This document shows, piece by piece, positions 33,896 to 42,670 of a DNA stretch of 64,000 nucleotides. The first letter of the stretch is position 1, and each line of letters begins with the position of its first letter. Position numbers and translations under genes: made by a program. The stretch spans positions 51,543-115,542 of the forward strand of contig CATVTM010000001.1 of the NCBI GenBank assembly GCA_958346935.1, read 5' to 3'. The DNA comes from an uncultured Collinsella sp. (GTDB lineage Bacteria > Actinomycetota > Coriobacteriia > Coriobacteriales > Coriobacteriaceae). The notes below the pieces were generated by a model. It did no database searches, was not told the DNA's origin, and saw nothing but the letters and a program-made list of their open reading frames with translations.

Positions 33896-34226
33896 GGGTT
33901 TATCCTTTCTCTTCCGGGAGCGCGGGCCGAGTCACCGTGCCCGCGCGCCTTACCTTTCGGGTTCACCATCCATGGTGGGGCGCGTTTCTAACGAAGCCAT
34001 AACGGCCGTTGGGTTCTTTTGGCGCCTACCCTTCTCGACCCGCACATCATGATTAATTTGCTTAAGGCAACAACTTTCCCGATCGATGTAATCACCGAAT
34101 CAAAACGTGTACATCACCCTCCAAAACCGACATTTATCGGCATGTTTGGAGGCTGATGTACACGAATGTGAAATCAACCGCCGCCCAAAAGCGCCTTCCT
34201 CATGTCTGGACTCTCTATGCTTACGC
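33896..34226. other. Divergent intergenic region with a long hairpin
   Basis: Between the LanF-like gene and the + strand lipid gene. It carries TTCGGGTTCACC-type sequence near the operon start and, at 34106-34164, an imperfect hairpin: CGTGTACATCA/TGATGTACACG (34106-34116 with 34154-34164), then CCTCCAAA/TTTGGAGG (34118-34125 with 34145-34152), one C/C mismatch between, and an inner CGA/TCG. No T-run follows. Confidence 0.5.
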
Positions 34227-34255
34227 TGGATAGACATCGCCGGAACGGGTATAGT
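34227..34255 (+). promoter_or_regulatory. Promoter of the CDP-alcohol phosphatidyltransferase gene
   Basis: TGGATA (34227-34232), 17-nt spacer, TATAGT (34250-34255). Transcription would begin near 34262, which rules out the in-frame ATG at 34202 and supports the GTG at 34292. Confidence 0.55.
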
Positions 34256-34291
34256 AGCGAAAGTTTTGTCGTTAACCAGCGGGGGAGTCCT

Positions 34292-34996
34292 GTGGGCATC
34301 AAAAAGAAGATCAAAAAGGAGCTTATCGGCACTTCCGATTACCCGTCGAATAAGATCTTTACGATCTCCAATTTCATCACCTTTACGCGCCTGATCCTCA
34401 CCCTGGTATTTCTGTACCTGTTTGTGACGGATAACAACCGCGTCATCGCCATCGTTATCTACGCCGTTGCCGCCTCTACTGACTGGATGGACGGTCAGAT
34501 CGCCCGCATGACCAAGACGGTCTCGTGGCTCGGTAAGGTCATGGATCCCATTTGTGACCGTGCGCTGCTGTTCACCGGCGTGCTGGGACTGGTGGTTCGC
34601 GGAGAGCTGCCCATCTGGGTCTGCGTGCTCATTATTGGCCGCGACATCTATCTGGGCATCGGCACGCTTATCGTGCGTCATTATCACCGTCGCCCCATCG
34701 ATGTCGTCTTTCCCGGAAAGATTGCCACTGCACTGCTCATGACCGGCTTCTCGCTCATGCTGCTCGGGTTCCCCGTTGTTGACGGCCTGCATCTTTTACC
34801 TTCAACCCTTACGGCCTTCCCGGGCCTCAACGGAAGCTCGGTGCCCCTCGGCATCTTCTTTGTGTACGGCGGCGTGATCTTCTCCATGCTCACGGCTGTC
34901 ATCTATTCCATTAAGGGCGGAGTGGCCATTAAACAGGCTCTCGCGCATCCCGAGGACGAGGACATCGACTTTCTGAACCCCGAAATCGAAGACTGA
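34292..34996 (+). CDS. CDP-alcohol phosphatidyltransferase family protein
   Basis: 234 residues from GTG 34292, behind GGGGGAG. The CDP-alcohol motif D-X2-DG-X2-AR-X8-G-X3-D-X3-D is complete: DWMDGQIAR at about 54, then LGKVMDPICD. Several membrane helices follow. Transfers a phosphatidyl group from CDP-diacylglycerol to an alcohol such as glycerol-phosphate or a polyol. A clear pgsA lies elsewhere in the window (55254), so this is a second member, perhaps a cardiolipin- or polyol-lipid enzyme. Confidence 0.85.
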   Translation: MGIKKKIKKELIGTSDYPSNKIFTISNFITFTRLILTLVFLYLFVTDNNRVIAIVIYAVAASTDWMDGQIARMTKTVSWLGKVMDPICDRALLFTGVLGLVVRGELPIWVCVLIIGRDIYLGIGTLIVRHYHRRPIDVVFPGKIATALLMTGFSLMLLGFPVVDGLHLLPSTLTAFPGLNGSSVPLGIFFVYGGVIFSMLTAVIYSIKGGVAIKQALAHPEDEDIDFLNPEIED

Positions 34997-35062
34997 TTCG
35001 TTGGGGTATGATTACGTACGGTTCATTATTTGCGGCACGTCCGCGATAAGTTAGGGGTTGTC

Positions 35063-35497
35063 ATGGACAACATGGTTAACAATATGCCTCAGAATGATAA
35101 GACTGCTGACGCTACCTGCGTATTCCGCGTGCCTTCAAGTGACGTCACCGTTCCCGACCTCATGGCCAACGTGCGCATCACCGCCCCCGTTCTGTCCATC
35201 GTCAAGGGTCCGCAGACCGGTGCCGCCTTTGAGCTCGAGGACGATGTGACCACCATCGGCCGCGATCCTGCAAACGGCATCTTCCTCAATGACATGACCG
35301 TTTCGCGCAGCCACGCGCGCATTATTCGCGAGGGCCTCGGCGCTCGCATCGAGGACTTGGGATCGCTCAATGGCACCTGGGTCGACGGTGCCATCGTCAA
35401 CGCGGCCCCGCTGCACGACGGCTCTTCCGTCCAGATCGGTACCTTTACGCTCATCTACCACGAGAGCACGCCGGAGCGCATCGAAACCGGTGAGTAG
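35063..35497 (+). CDS. FHA-domain protein (GarA/OdhI-like)
   Basis: 144 residues from ATG 35063. The FHA fold covers about residues 47-130: 'TTIGRDPANGIFLNDMTVSR' with GRDP, the SRSHA strand and 'DLGSLNGTWVDG'. It binds phosphothreonine. In Actinobacteria an FHA protein of this size (GarA) sits directly before a MerR regulator (FtsR), as here, and is a Ser/Thr kinase target; the N-terminal 'DATCVF' region could hold the phospho-Thr site, but the usual ETTS motif is not obvious. Confidence 0.88.
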   Translation: MDNMVNNMPQNDKTADATCVFRVPSSDVTVPDLMANVRITAPVLSIVKGPQTGAAFELEDDVTTIGRDPANGIFLNDMTVSRSHARIIREGLGARIEDLGSLNGTWVDGAIVNAAPLHDGSSVQIGTFTLIYHESTPERIETGE

Positions 35498-35500
35498 GGC

Positions 35501-36379
35501 ATGGCCGAACGCAACTATCTGAGTATCGGCCAAGTCGTCAACCTACTTCGAGGCGCATACCCCGATCTTTCGAACTCAAAAATTAGATTTCTAGAGGATG
35601 AGGGGCTCATTACCCCTCATCGTACGCCTAAGGGATACCGTCAGTACTCTAAGGAGGACGTTGATCGCCTGGAGGTCATCCTGCACTTGCAGAAGACCCG
35701 TTACATGCCGCTCAACGTGATTAAGCAGCGCTTGGAAAACGCCACGGACCTGTCAACGCTCGCCTACGAGGTGGGCTTGCTGTCCGATGTTCCGCTCAAG
35801 ACGGAGCCCAAGGAGACTAAGCAAAAGCTGCATCCCATTGAGACCATTCCCGATATGCTGGGCGTCGAGATTTCGTTTATCCGGTCGCTCGCCGAGAACG
35901 ACCTCATTCGCATCATCAAGAGTCCGCAGAATCGTGAACTCGTCGATGGTCGCGATTTTCCGATCATCCGCTACTGCTCCGAGCTGTCACGCTTCCATAT
36001 CGAGCCGCGCAACCTGCGTCAGTACGTGTCTTCCGCCAACCGCGAGTCCTCGATGTTTGAGCAGGTGCTCGTGAGCATGCTCGGAATGGATACCTCCGAT
36101 GACGAGCGCGACGCCAAGCTCGAGCGTGCGTTTAAGAAGCTTCACGACCTGACGGAAGGTGTGCACACTGCGCTGCTCAAGAACCGCGTTTTTGAGTCGC
36201 TCAACGCCGTGGTCGAGGACGCCGACATTGATGCACTCGATGAGGAAATCACTCGCTCCGAGTCCACCAAGGCCAAAAACGAAGAAACTGCCACGCCGGC
36301 TTCGCACGAGGATTCTCTCGTAAAGCCGCTCAAGGTCGTCGCCCCTTCGCAATCCGGCACCGTCACCGCGGGCAAATAA
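35501..36379 (+). CDS. MerR-family transcriptional regulator (FtsR-like)
   Basis: 292 residues, 3 nt after the FHA gene. N-terminal MerR helix-turn-helix: 'YLSIGQVVNLLRGAYPDLSN', 'IRFLEDEGLITPHRTPKGYR'. The ~200-residue remainder is the long effector region seen in FtsR (Rv1828) homologues rather than a metal-binding loop. FtsR activates ftsZ in corynebacteria; the same role here is an inference from gene order and domain layout. Confidence 0.88.
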   Translation: MAERNYLSIGQVVNLLRGAYPDLSNSKIRFLEDEGLITPHRTPKGYRQYSKEDVDRLEVILHLQKTRYMPLNVIKQRLENATDLSTLAYEVGLLSDVPLKTEPKETKQKLHPIETIPDMLGVEISFIRSLAENDLIRIIKSPQNRELVDGRDFPIIRYCSELSRFHIEPRNLRQYVSSANRESSMFEQVLVSMLGMDTSDDERDAKLERAFKKLHDLTEGVHTALLKNRVFESLNAVVEDADIDALDEEITRSESTKAKNEETATPASHEDSLVKPLKVVAPSQSGTVTAGK

Positions 36380-36419
36380 CCGCTGCTGATATTTCGGCAA
36401 CCCATTGAAAGGTCATGCA

Positions 36420-36950
36420 ATGTACGACTTCGAATCTCAAATCGTCGACATCCCCGACTATCCCGAGCCCGGAGTCATCTTTAAAGACATCACGCCGCTC
36501 TTTGGCAATCCCGAGGCGCTCAAAGCCATGACCGATACCCTCGCCGAGCACTTTACCGGCATGGGAATCACCAAGGTCGTGGGTCCCGAGGCTCGCGGCT
36601 TTATGGTTGGCGTACCGGTGGCTGTAGCCCTTGGCGCCGGCTTTGTTCCCGCACGTAAACCGGGCAAGCTGCCGCGCGAGACCGTAAGCCAGAGCTACGA
36701 GCTCGAGTACGGCACCGATTCAATTGAGATCCATGCCGACGCTATCAGCTCTAAAGATACCGTGTTGATTCTGGACGACTTGGTCGCGACGGGAGGAACC
36801 GTCGAGGCAACAGGTAAACTGGTGCGAGATATGGGCGCAAAGCTTATCGGTTACGGTTGTATACTTGAGCTTGCGTTTCTCAACCCGCGCGAGAAGCTCA
36901 CGCCGACTGACGACGATGTTGAGCTCTTTAGCCTGGTGACGGTAGACTAG
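36420..36950 (+). CDS. apt: Adenine phosphoribosyltransferase
   Basis: 176 residues from ATG 36420 (GAAAGG upstream). 'PDYPEPGVIFKDITPLF' at the start, 'GPEARGFMVG', 'RKPGKLPRET' and the PRPP loop 'VLILDDLVATGGT' are all Apt. Salvages adenine to AMP. Confidence 0.97.
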   Translation: MYDFESQIVDIPDYPEPGVIFKDITPLFGNPEALKAMTDTLAEHFTGMGITKVVGPEARGFMVGVPVAVALGAGFVPARKPGKLPRETVSQSYELEYGTDSIEIHADAISSKDTVLILDDLVATGGTVEATGKLVRDMGAKLIGYGCILELAFLNPREKLTPTDDDVELFSLVTVD

Positions 36951-36982
36951 CCGTTACCCTTAGTTACTGGAAAGGAAGCTAC

Positions 36983-38110
36983 ATGCGCACAGCAAACACG
37001 CACAAAAACATGGCACGCTGCGCTGCTACGGCAACCCTCGCTTGTGTTTTGGGCTTGGGCCTCGCGGCTCCTGCCTACGCCGATACCGCATCCGACCTTG
37101 CCGCTGCTCGTACGAAACTCGAGCAGATCGGCACCCAAACCCAGCAGATTTACGATGAGCTTGCCACGCAGACGCAGGCGCTCGATCAGACTGCCGGCGA
37201 GATCACGCAAAAGCAGCAGGAGATCGCCGATGGTCAGGCCAAGCTCTCGACCTATGTCGCCGGCGAGTACAAAACCGGCGGTCTGAGCTTGCTTCAGGTT
37301 TTGACGGGTGTCGATGATCTGAGCGATATGCTCAACCGCCTGTTCTACTACGGCAAGGTGTCCGACAAGCAGGCCAAGACCATTCAAGAGGTCAAGGAGC
37401 TTAAGCAGCAGCTCACCGATAAGCAGGCCGAGCAGGAGAAGAACGTCGCCACCACGCAAAAGAAGGTCGACGAGCTTAACGCCCAGCAGGCTGAAGCCCA
37501 GAACGTCGTAAACTCCCTGGATTCGCAGCTGCAGGCCGAGCTTGCCGCAGAGGCCGAGGCCAACGCCGCGCTGCAGGCCGGCATCAACGCCAGCACTGCC
37601 GAGAAGGCCACGATGAGCAACGAGACTGCCGGTACGACCGAGAACACCAACAACGGTGGTCAGACCAGCAATAACAACAACCAGGGCGGCAACACTCCGG
37701 CTCCTTCGCCGACACCTGCTCCGACGCCGCAGCCCTCCACGCCTGCTCCGGCTCCGACGCCTTCTGCTCCGAGCCAGTCCGTCGATGGTGGTTCTGTTGT
37801 CTCGCGTGCATACAGTAAGCTTGGTTGCGCTTATTCCTGGGGCGGAATTGGCCCGAACAGCTTCGACTGCTCTGGTTTTGTTAGCTATTGCCTCACTGGT
37901 CGCTATTGCCGCCTGGGCACCACGGGTACCTTTATGGGCTGGACGCGTGTGTCCGATCCGCAGCCCGGTGACGTTGTGGTCAACTCGTACCACACCGGCA
38001 TTTACATCGGTGGTGGTCAGATGATCCATGCTTCCGACTACAACACAGGTGTTATCATCAGCTCCGTTGCCGCCGGCATGAACAACAACTATATCTTCGT
38101 GCGCTACTAA
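36983..38110 (+). CDS. Secreted NlpC/P60 peptidoglycan hydrolase with coiled coil
   Basis: 375 residues. Signal peptide (basic MRTANTHKNMAR, hydrophobic to about 30, cleavage near PAYA-DT). Residues ~35-205 are a coiled coil of the PcsB/CwlO type, then a Pro/Ala/Thr-rich linker (about 222-265), and a C-terminal NlpC/P60 domain with the catalytic Cys in SFDCSGFVSY and His in 'YHTGIYIGGG'. A D,L-endopeptidase that cuts stem peptides during division or growth. Its own terminator follows. Confidence 0.9.
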   Translation: MRTANTHKNMARCAATATLACVLGLGLAAPAYADTASDLAAARTKLEQIGTQTQQIYDELATQTQALDQTAGEITQKQQEIADGQAKLSTYVAGEYKTGGLSLLQVLTGVDDLSDMLNRLFYYGKVSDKQAKTIQEVKELKQQLTDKQAEQEKNVATTQKKVDELNAQQAEAQNVVNSLDSQLQAELAAEAEANAALQAGINASTAEKATMSNETAGTTENTNNGGQTSNNNNQGGNTPAPSPTPAPTPQPSTPAPAPTPSAPSQSVDGGSVVSRAYSKLGCAYSWGGIGPNSFDCSGFVSYCLTGRYCRLGTTGTFMGWTRVSDPQPGDVVVNSYHTGIYIGGGQMIHASDYNTGVIISSVAAGMNNNYIFVRY

Positions 38111-38136
38111 GTCATCTTACACAGCGTGTGAATGTG

Positions 38137-38170
38137 GACCTCGTGGCTTAAAGTCGCGAGGTCTATTCTT
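38137..38170 (+). terminator. Terminator of the NlpC/P60 gene
   Basis: GACCTCG/CGAGGTC stem (38137-38143 with 38157-38163) and the tail TATTCTT, 27 nt after the stop. Confidence 0.65.
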
Positions 38171-38184
38171 TTGTCTCTAATCTT

Positions 38185-38221
38185 GTACGGCTATCTAGTA
38201 TTCAAAACTAGATAGCCGTAC
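38185..38221. promoter_or_regulatory. 15-bp perfect palindrome at the degV -35 region
   Basis: Arms 38185-38199 and 38207-38221 (GTACGGCTATCTAGT and complement), 7-nt centre, no T-run. The NlpC gene already has a terminator, and the right arm reaches the expected -35 position of the degV promoter (-10 TATAAT at 38241). It shares CAAAACTAGATAGCC (38203-38217) with the DUF1836 promoter at 14 of 15 positions. Reads as an operator. Confidence 0.6.
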
Positions 38222-38240
38222 ATTCAGTTTGCAAGATGGC

Positions 38241-38262
38241 TATAATTGTTGAGGAACAATTA
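38241..38262 (+). promoter_or_regulatory. degV -10 box and overlapping inverted repeat
   Basis: TATAAT at 38241-38246. TAATTGTT (38243-38250) and AACAATTA (38255-38262) form a perfect 8-bp inverted repeat across the -10 and start point. Confidence 0.5.
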
Positions 38263-38275
38263 GAAAGGACCCTCT

Positions 38276-39142
38276 ATGAGCTGGGCACTTATCTCAGATT
38301 CAAGCTGTAACCTCCGCGATTGGCAACCGACCGCGCCCCATACCACCTTTGCATTTGCGCCCCTCAAAATTCGAGTGGGGGAGCGTGAATTCGTCGATGA
38401 CCTTTCGCTCGATGTACATGAGCTCAACTGCGCTGTTCAGGCGGAGACGAACGCTTCTTCGAGCGCTTGTCCCAGCGTAGGGGAGTGGGCCGAGCTCTTC
38501 AAATTGGCAGACAAGACCATCTGCATGCCGATCTCTGAGGGCGTGTCGGGCAGCTACAACGCGGCAGCCACGGCTCGCGATATGGTTCTTGCCGAAGAGC
38601 CCAATCGTCAGATTCACCTGGTTAATTCGCGGGCAGCAGGCGGCAAGATGGACCTGATCTTCTTGCTGTTTGATCGTTATCTTGCAAGCAACCCGGACGT
38701 TTCCTTTGAGGACGCCTGCGCTTACTTCGATAGCCTCGAGCAAAACAGCAAGATTCTCTTTAGCCTGTGTAATTACGAGAACCTTGCAAAGGCCGGACGT
38801 ATTCCTAAGGCAGCCGGCGTCATTGCCAACAAGCTTAATATTCGCATTTTGGGCAAGGCGAGTGAGGCCGGTAAAATCGAACTCGTCGGGCATACGCGTG
38901 GCGAAAAGAAGATGCTAAACAAGATCATCGACACCATGGAAGCCGAAGGTTTTACGGGCGGCGAGGTCGTTATCGACCATGTCGAGAATGAGGCAGGCGC
39001 CCAAGCACTTGCCAGCCGAATTGTGGAGCGCTGGCCAGGTTCCAAGACTATCATCATGCCCTGTAACGGGCTAGATTCATACTATGCCGAAATGCATGGG
39101 CTCATTATCGGCTACGGCATGGGCGTGGCTTCGGGCCAATAA
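38276..39142 (+). CDS. DegV family fatty-acid-binding protein
   Basis: 288 residues. 'ALISDSSCNL' at the N-terminus and 'KTICMPISEGVSGSYNAA' with the ligand-contacting SGSY are DegV signatures; 'GKASEAGKIELVGHTRGEKK' in the C-terminal domain. Members (FakB) hand fatty acids to the kinase FakA. No fakA is nearby. Two palindromes cover its promoter. Confidence 0.9.
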   Translation: MSWALISDSSCNLRDWQPTAPHTTFAFAPLKIRVGEREFVDDLSLDVHELNCAVQAETNASSSACPSVGEWAELFKLADKTICMPISEGVSGSYNAAATARDMVLAEEPNRQIHLVNSRAAGGKMDLIFLLFDRYLASNPDVSFEDACAYFDSLEQNSKILFSLCNYENLAKAGRIPKAAGVIANKLNIRILGKASEAGKIELVGHTRGEKKMLNKIIDTMEAEGFTGGEVVIDHVENEAGAQALASRIVERWPGSKTIIMPCNGLDSYYAEMHGLIIGYGMGVASGQ

Positions 39143-39161
39143 CGTCCAACCAAGCAAAAAT

Positions 39162-39206
39162 ACGGGCGGGACAAAGTGACAGATGACCCTTTGCTCCGCC
39201 CGTTTT
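39162..39206. terminator. Bidirectional terminator between degV and DUF1836 genes
   Basis: ACGGGCGG/CCGCCCGT outer stem (39162-39169 with 39196-39203) and inner CAAAG/CTTTG, with T's after it on + and an A-run before it. The two genes converge here. Confidence 0.75.
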
Positions 39207-39215
39207 ATACGTCGG

Positions 39216-39827
39216 CTAGCTATTAAACCCATTAAACTTTAGATAGCTCATCAGGTACGCCTTCGAAACGAAGGATGAAACCGCACTGCGCACAAGCAGC
39301 GACTCACGCGTTACCTGATGCGCCGTATCGGGAACCGGCGTCTGCTCGACGGAAAACGCCGAACGAATCGATGCCTCGAGCTGATCGACCACATAATCGA
39401 AGGCCGTCGGGGCATCGTAGCTCAAACGCTGAATGTTAAAGAGTGCCTGCACCGCAGCAATAGGTAACACCTGCTTAAAGAGGCAGATAGCGATCAGGCG
39501 GGCAATCTGCTCGCGGCCATATTGCTTTTTGACCGGAGCAGGCACCAGGCCGACCTTCACGTAGTTATTGATCATCGATGGCGTAATGACAGGGTGCTCA
39601 ACGCAAATGGACAGCGGCTCCATCCACAGCGCAACATACTCAATGACCTGGTCGCGGTAGAGCGTCACATTGGGCAACTGGTTATAGCGCGGCAGACTCA
39701 ACGTATTGAGTTTACGCACGATATCGGACTGAATGAATGCATCGGGTAGCACCGTGGGCTGAATATCCTCGGGCTTAATGCTGACCGACGAATCGGACAT
39801 CGGAATAACGTATTTAGCGTGGTTCAT
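39216..39827 (-). CDS. DUF1836 protein, MerR-like putative regulator
   Basis: 203 residues from ATG 39827 (GGAGG 7 nt upstream). DUF1836 region: 'VEHPVITPSMINNYVKVGLV' followed by 'KKQYGREQIARLIAICLFKQ', which is a MerR-like recognition helix/wing arrangement. Found widely in Firmicutes and Coriobacteria without assigned role. Its promoter carries CAAAACTAGATAACC, almost identical to half of the palindrome in front of degV, which converges on it. That suggests autoregulation and control of degV. Confidence 0.8.
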   Translation of the reverse strand: MNHAKYVIPMSDSSVSIKPEDIQPTVLPDAFIQSDIVRKLNTLSLPRYNQLPNVTLYRDQVIEYVALWMEPLSICVEHPVITPSMINNYVKVGLVPAPVKKQYGREQIARLIAICLFKQVLPIAAVQALFNIQRLSYDAPTAFDYVVDQLEASIRSAFSVEQTPVPDTAHQVTRESLLVRSAVSSFVSKAYLMSYLKFNGFNS

Positions 39828-39851
39828 AAGAGGCCTCCGTTCGTTTTCTAT

Positions 39852-39880
39852 ATTGTATTCTAGGTTATCTAGTTTTGCAT
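39852..39880 (-). promoter_or_regulatory. DUF1836 promoter with shared operator half-site
   Basis: Reverse strand: -10 TACAAT (39852-39857) with 17-nt spacing to ATGCAA (39875-39880). The 15-mer at 39863-39877 matches 38203-38217 with one change and lies inside the spacer. Confidence 0.45.
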
Positions 39881-39895
39881 ACCACATAGCCGCCA

Positions 39896-39936
39896 AGAAA
39901 ATTGGCGGGACAGTGCACTGATGCTTCGTCCCGCCA
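39896..39936 (-). terminator. Terminator of trxB
   Basis: TGGCGGGAC/GTCCCGCCA stem (39903-39911 with 39928-39936), followed on the reverse strand by AATTTTCTT. Forty-five nt after the trxB stop. Confidence 0.75.
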
Positions 39937-39980
39937 TTTAGTAAATTGATAACAACCTTACATAAGATATATTATCGTAC

Positions 39981-40919
39981 TTATCCACGGAGAAACGCGT
40001 ATGCGCTAGTTGCTGCTATGGCTCCGTCCGAAACAGCGGTCACAACCTGGCGTAAACGTTTGGAACGGATATCGCCAGCGGCAAATAGACCTGGCGTGCG
40101 GGTCGCCATGGATTCATCAGTCAGAATGCCGCCATCAGGCGCCAGATCGACTAGATGCTCAACAAGCTCGGTATGGGACTGCGTTCCGGTAAAGACAAAG
40201 ATGCCAAACGAGCCGGGCTCAAATGACTCGGTATGAGTCTCGCCGGATGCATTGTCCTTAAAGGTAATCGTTGTTGGCATGGCTTCGCCCGAGAGCTCCA
40301 CAATACTAGTTTGGTACCTAACTGTAATATTGTCTTTTTCGAGCACCTTCTGAACAACACCATCGGGCGCACGGAACTGGTCGCGGCGCAGCACGATGGT
40401 CACACTGCTGGCAATGTCGGACAGGAACAGCGCCTCTTCGCATGCCGAATTGCCACCTCCGATAACAAAGACCCGCTTGCCACGGAAGAACATGCCGTCA
40501 CACGTCGCGCAATACGAAACGCCACGACCGCGATACTTGTCCTCGCCAACAAAACCCGCAGGACGCGGTGTGGCGCCCATACACGCAATGACGCTCTTGG
40601 CCGCTGTGTCGCCCATATCATGATGGATGGTAAATTGAGCCGCATCGGCATCGTAATCGACGCCCGTCACCATACTCCATTCAACCTGAGCCCCCAGGCC
40701 TTCAGCATGCTGTTGGAACCGCTCACCAAGTTCGGCACCGCTCAGCAGCGGAATGCCAGGATAATTCTCAATCTCGTTGGATGTAGCGATCTGTCCGCCC
40801 GACGTGCCCTGCTCAAGGACAGTCGTCGTCAGGTTGGCACGCGCAGCATAAATGGCGGCAGCATAGCCCGCGGGGCCGCCACCGATAATCGCAACATCGA
40901 TCGGCTTATCGGTAGTCAT
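39981..40919 (-). CDS. trxB: Thioredoxin reductase
   Basis: 312 residues from ATG 40919 (GAAAGGA upstream). FAD motif GGGPAGYAAA (13-22), redox pair CATC at 137-140, NADPH motif 'GGGNSACEEA', and C-terminal 'GLFAAGDIR'. Reduces thioredoxin with NADPH. The thioredoxin partner is not in this window. Divergent from the glycosyltransferase. Confidence 0.94.
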   Translation of the reverse strand: MTTDKPIDVAIIGGGPAGYAAAIYAARANLTTTVLEQGTSGGQIATSNEIENYPGIPLLSGAELGERFQQHAEGLGAQVEWSMVTGVDYDADAAQFTIHHDMGDTAAKSVIACMGATPRPAGFVGEDKYRGRGVSYCATCDGMFFRGKRVFVIGGGNSACEEALFLSDIASSVTIVLRRDQFRAPDGVVQKVLEKDNITVRYQTSIVELSGEAMPTTITFKDNASGETHTESFEPGSFGIFVFTGTQSHTELVEHLVDLAPDGGILTDESMATRTPGLFAAGDIRSKRLRQVVTAVSDGAIAATSAYAFLRG

Positions 40920-41037
40920 GAAGCGTCCTTTCGTCGAAACGTTGTCGTTCTTTGCGCTCGTACCCAAATTTACGTGAACGTGACACTCATGCACTACAAT
41001 GATAAATCCATATTACAAAGCTGAAGGGGAGTTATCG

Positions 41038-42339
41038 ATGGACCAGGCGCAGACGAGTGACGACGCTCCCCTGCTCACGCACAGCACTCCCCAATCGGAG
41101 CAAACCACGCTCCTGGCTCAGCAAAAACCTCTCGTGACCATCGTGCACGCCTCCGTTGGCTCGGGCCACAAGGCCGCCGCAAATGCGATAGCGCAGGCAT
41201 TCGACCTCATCCGCGGCACCAATGGCATCCCCGAGGATATTGAGATTGAAGTGCTCGATATCCTTGATTTTGGACGTATTAAATTCGACGGCAATAAGAC
41301 CGCGGCTTCTTTTACGGGAGCCACGCGCCCCATTTACGACCTGACCTGGCGATATACGCTTACGGGACATCTTCTCTGGGGTGGCGGAACGGCATGGTCG
41401 CGAATTATGTTCCCCGCCTTCAACGAATATATTCGTAGCCGCAGGCCCATAGCCGTGGTTGCAACGCACATCACAGCAGCCAATGTTGCCGTGGGCGCCC
41501 GCGTAATTACGGGTATCGATTATCCGGTCATCTGCGTACCGACCGACTACGAAGTCGAGGGATGGTGGCCCCACAAGGACACCGATTTATTCTGTGTTGC
41601 CAACGAATTTATGGCCGAAACGCTGCGTCCGCGCAAGGTGCTCGAGACAAAGATTCGCATTACCGGCATTCCTATTCGCGCCGGATTCGACACGGATTAC
41701 GATCGCGAGGAAGAGCTAGCTAAGTTCAACCTCCCCACCGACAAGACCGTCGTGCTGGTAATGGCCGGTGCCAGCTTGCCTCAACCGTACGTTCGCTTTC
41801 GCGCGGAGATGGACCGCACCCTCCCCTTCCTACGCAGCTTCGAAGACATGCACTTTGTCTTTTTGCCGGGCAAAGACGTGGAGTATGCCACCCGGCTGAA
41901 GACGCTCTTCGATGCCATGAAGCTCGAGAACGTCACGGTGTTGGACTATGTTGACGACATGGCGGCCCTCATGCACGGATGCGACCTGGCAATCCTCAAA
42001 TCGGGCGGACTCACGGTCACCGAGTGCCTATGCGCACATCTGCCGATGATCCTGCTGGGCAAATCATACGGCCAGGAAAAGGCCAACACCACGATGCTCA
42101 CCGGCATGGGCGCCAGCATGCACGTCACCACGGCACGAGAACTCATCGTGACGTTGCGTCATCTCCACGATCATCCTGAGTCGCTCAAGGCCCTACTCAT
42201 CAACGGCGAAGTGCTACGCCGCCCCCACGCAGCCGAAGACATCGCCATCGCAACCATGGAGCTGACCGGCAAACCCCAGAAACGCAAACGAGCCTTCTGC
42301 CGCTTCTACTGGGGTGGCAAGCCAGCGCACATCAGATAG
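41038..42339 (+). CDS. MGDG-synthase/UgtP-like diacylglycerol glycosyltransferase
   Basis: 433 residues from ATG 41038 (AAGGGGAG). N-terminal 'IVHASVGSGHKAAANAIAQAF' is the lipid-acceptor motif of the MGDG synthase family, and the C-terminal half has the GT-B/GT28 nucleotide-sugar site ('ILKSGGLTVTECLCAHLP', 'KSYGQEKANT'). Transfers a hexose from UDP-sugar to diacylglycerol, making glycolipids or lipoteichoic-acid anchors. The last ~20 residues are basic. Followed by the hairpin-repeat cluster. Confidence 0.88.
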   Translation: MDQAQTSDDAPLLTHSTPQSEQTTLLAQQKPLVTIVHASVGSGHKAAANAIAQAFDLIRGTNGIPEDIEIEVLDILDFGRIKFDGNKTAASFTGATRPIYDLTWRYTLTGHLLWGGGTAWSRIMFPAFNEYIRSRRPIAVVATHITAANVAVGARVITGIDYPVICVPTDYEVEGWWPHKDTDLFCVANEFMAETLRPRKVLETKIRITGIPIRAGFDTDYDREEELAKFNLPTDKTVVLVMAGASLPQPYVRFRAEMDRTLPFLRSFEDMHFVFLPGKDVEYATRLKTLFDAMKLENVTVLDYVDDMAALMHGCDLAILKSGGLTVTECLCAHLPMILLGKSYGQEKANTTMLTGMGASMHVTTARELIVTLRHLHDHPESLKALLINGEVLRRPHAAEDIAIATMELTGKPQKRKRAFCRFYWGGKPAHIR

Positions 42340-42360
42340 AGTCTTAATGTCCGCTTGTCT

Positions 42361-42413
42361 GCGGGAGGCCCTATATATCATCCCGTGCTCAAACATTCTC
42401 GCTTCGCAGGGGC
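42361..42413. repeat. Half copy of the ~100-nt hairpin repeat
   Basis: GGGAGGCCCTATATATC and TGCTCAAACATTCTCGC match the left half of the reverse complement of the element at 42671-42776. The second half is absent; sequence changes to AGGGGCG after CTTCGC. Confidence 0.7.
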
Positions 42414-42425
42414 GCATGAATCCCG

Positions 42426-42528
42426 CCCGTCCGGGGCTCACCCATATCATTCCATGCTCAAACATTCTCGCTTCGCTTCGCTCGCTGCGAAACTGCGCGT
42501 GGAACGATAAGGGTGAGCCCCGGACGGG
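42426..42528. repeat. Complete ~100-nt hairpin repeat, copy A
   Basis: Perfect 18-bp outer stem (42426-42443 with 42511-42528), then a near-perfect inner stem (ATATCATTCCA with TGGAACGATAA). The core TGCTCAAACATTCTCGC...GCGAAACTGCGCG is shared with copy B, but the outer stem sequence is entirely different from copy B. Confidence 0.8.
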
Positions 42529-42562
42529 AGTCTTCTTACTTGAAAACAAATTTCACTCTTGC

Positions 42563-42625
42563 TAGCAAGCCGATCCGATAAAGATACTTTTCATTAATCG
42601 GACCGGCTTGCTATAAGGTTTTTTC
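42563..42625 (+). terminator. Terminator of the diacylglycerol glycosyltransferase gene
   Basis: 17-bp stem with one mismatch (42563-42579 with 42597-42613) and a TTTTTT run from 42619. It sits between hairpin copies A and B. Confidence 0.75.
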
Positions 42626-42670
42626 TACTATATCTGGAGAAGACGTTTCGGCTGCAAGCACGTAAACGCA

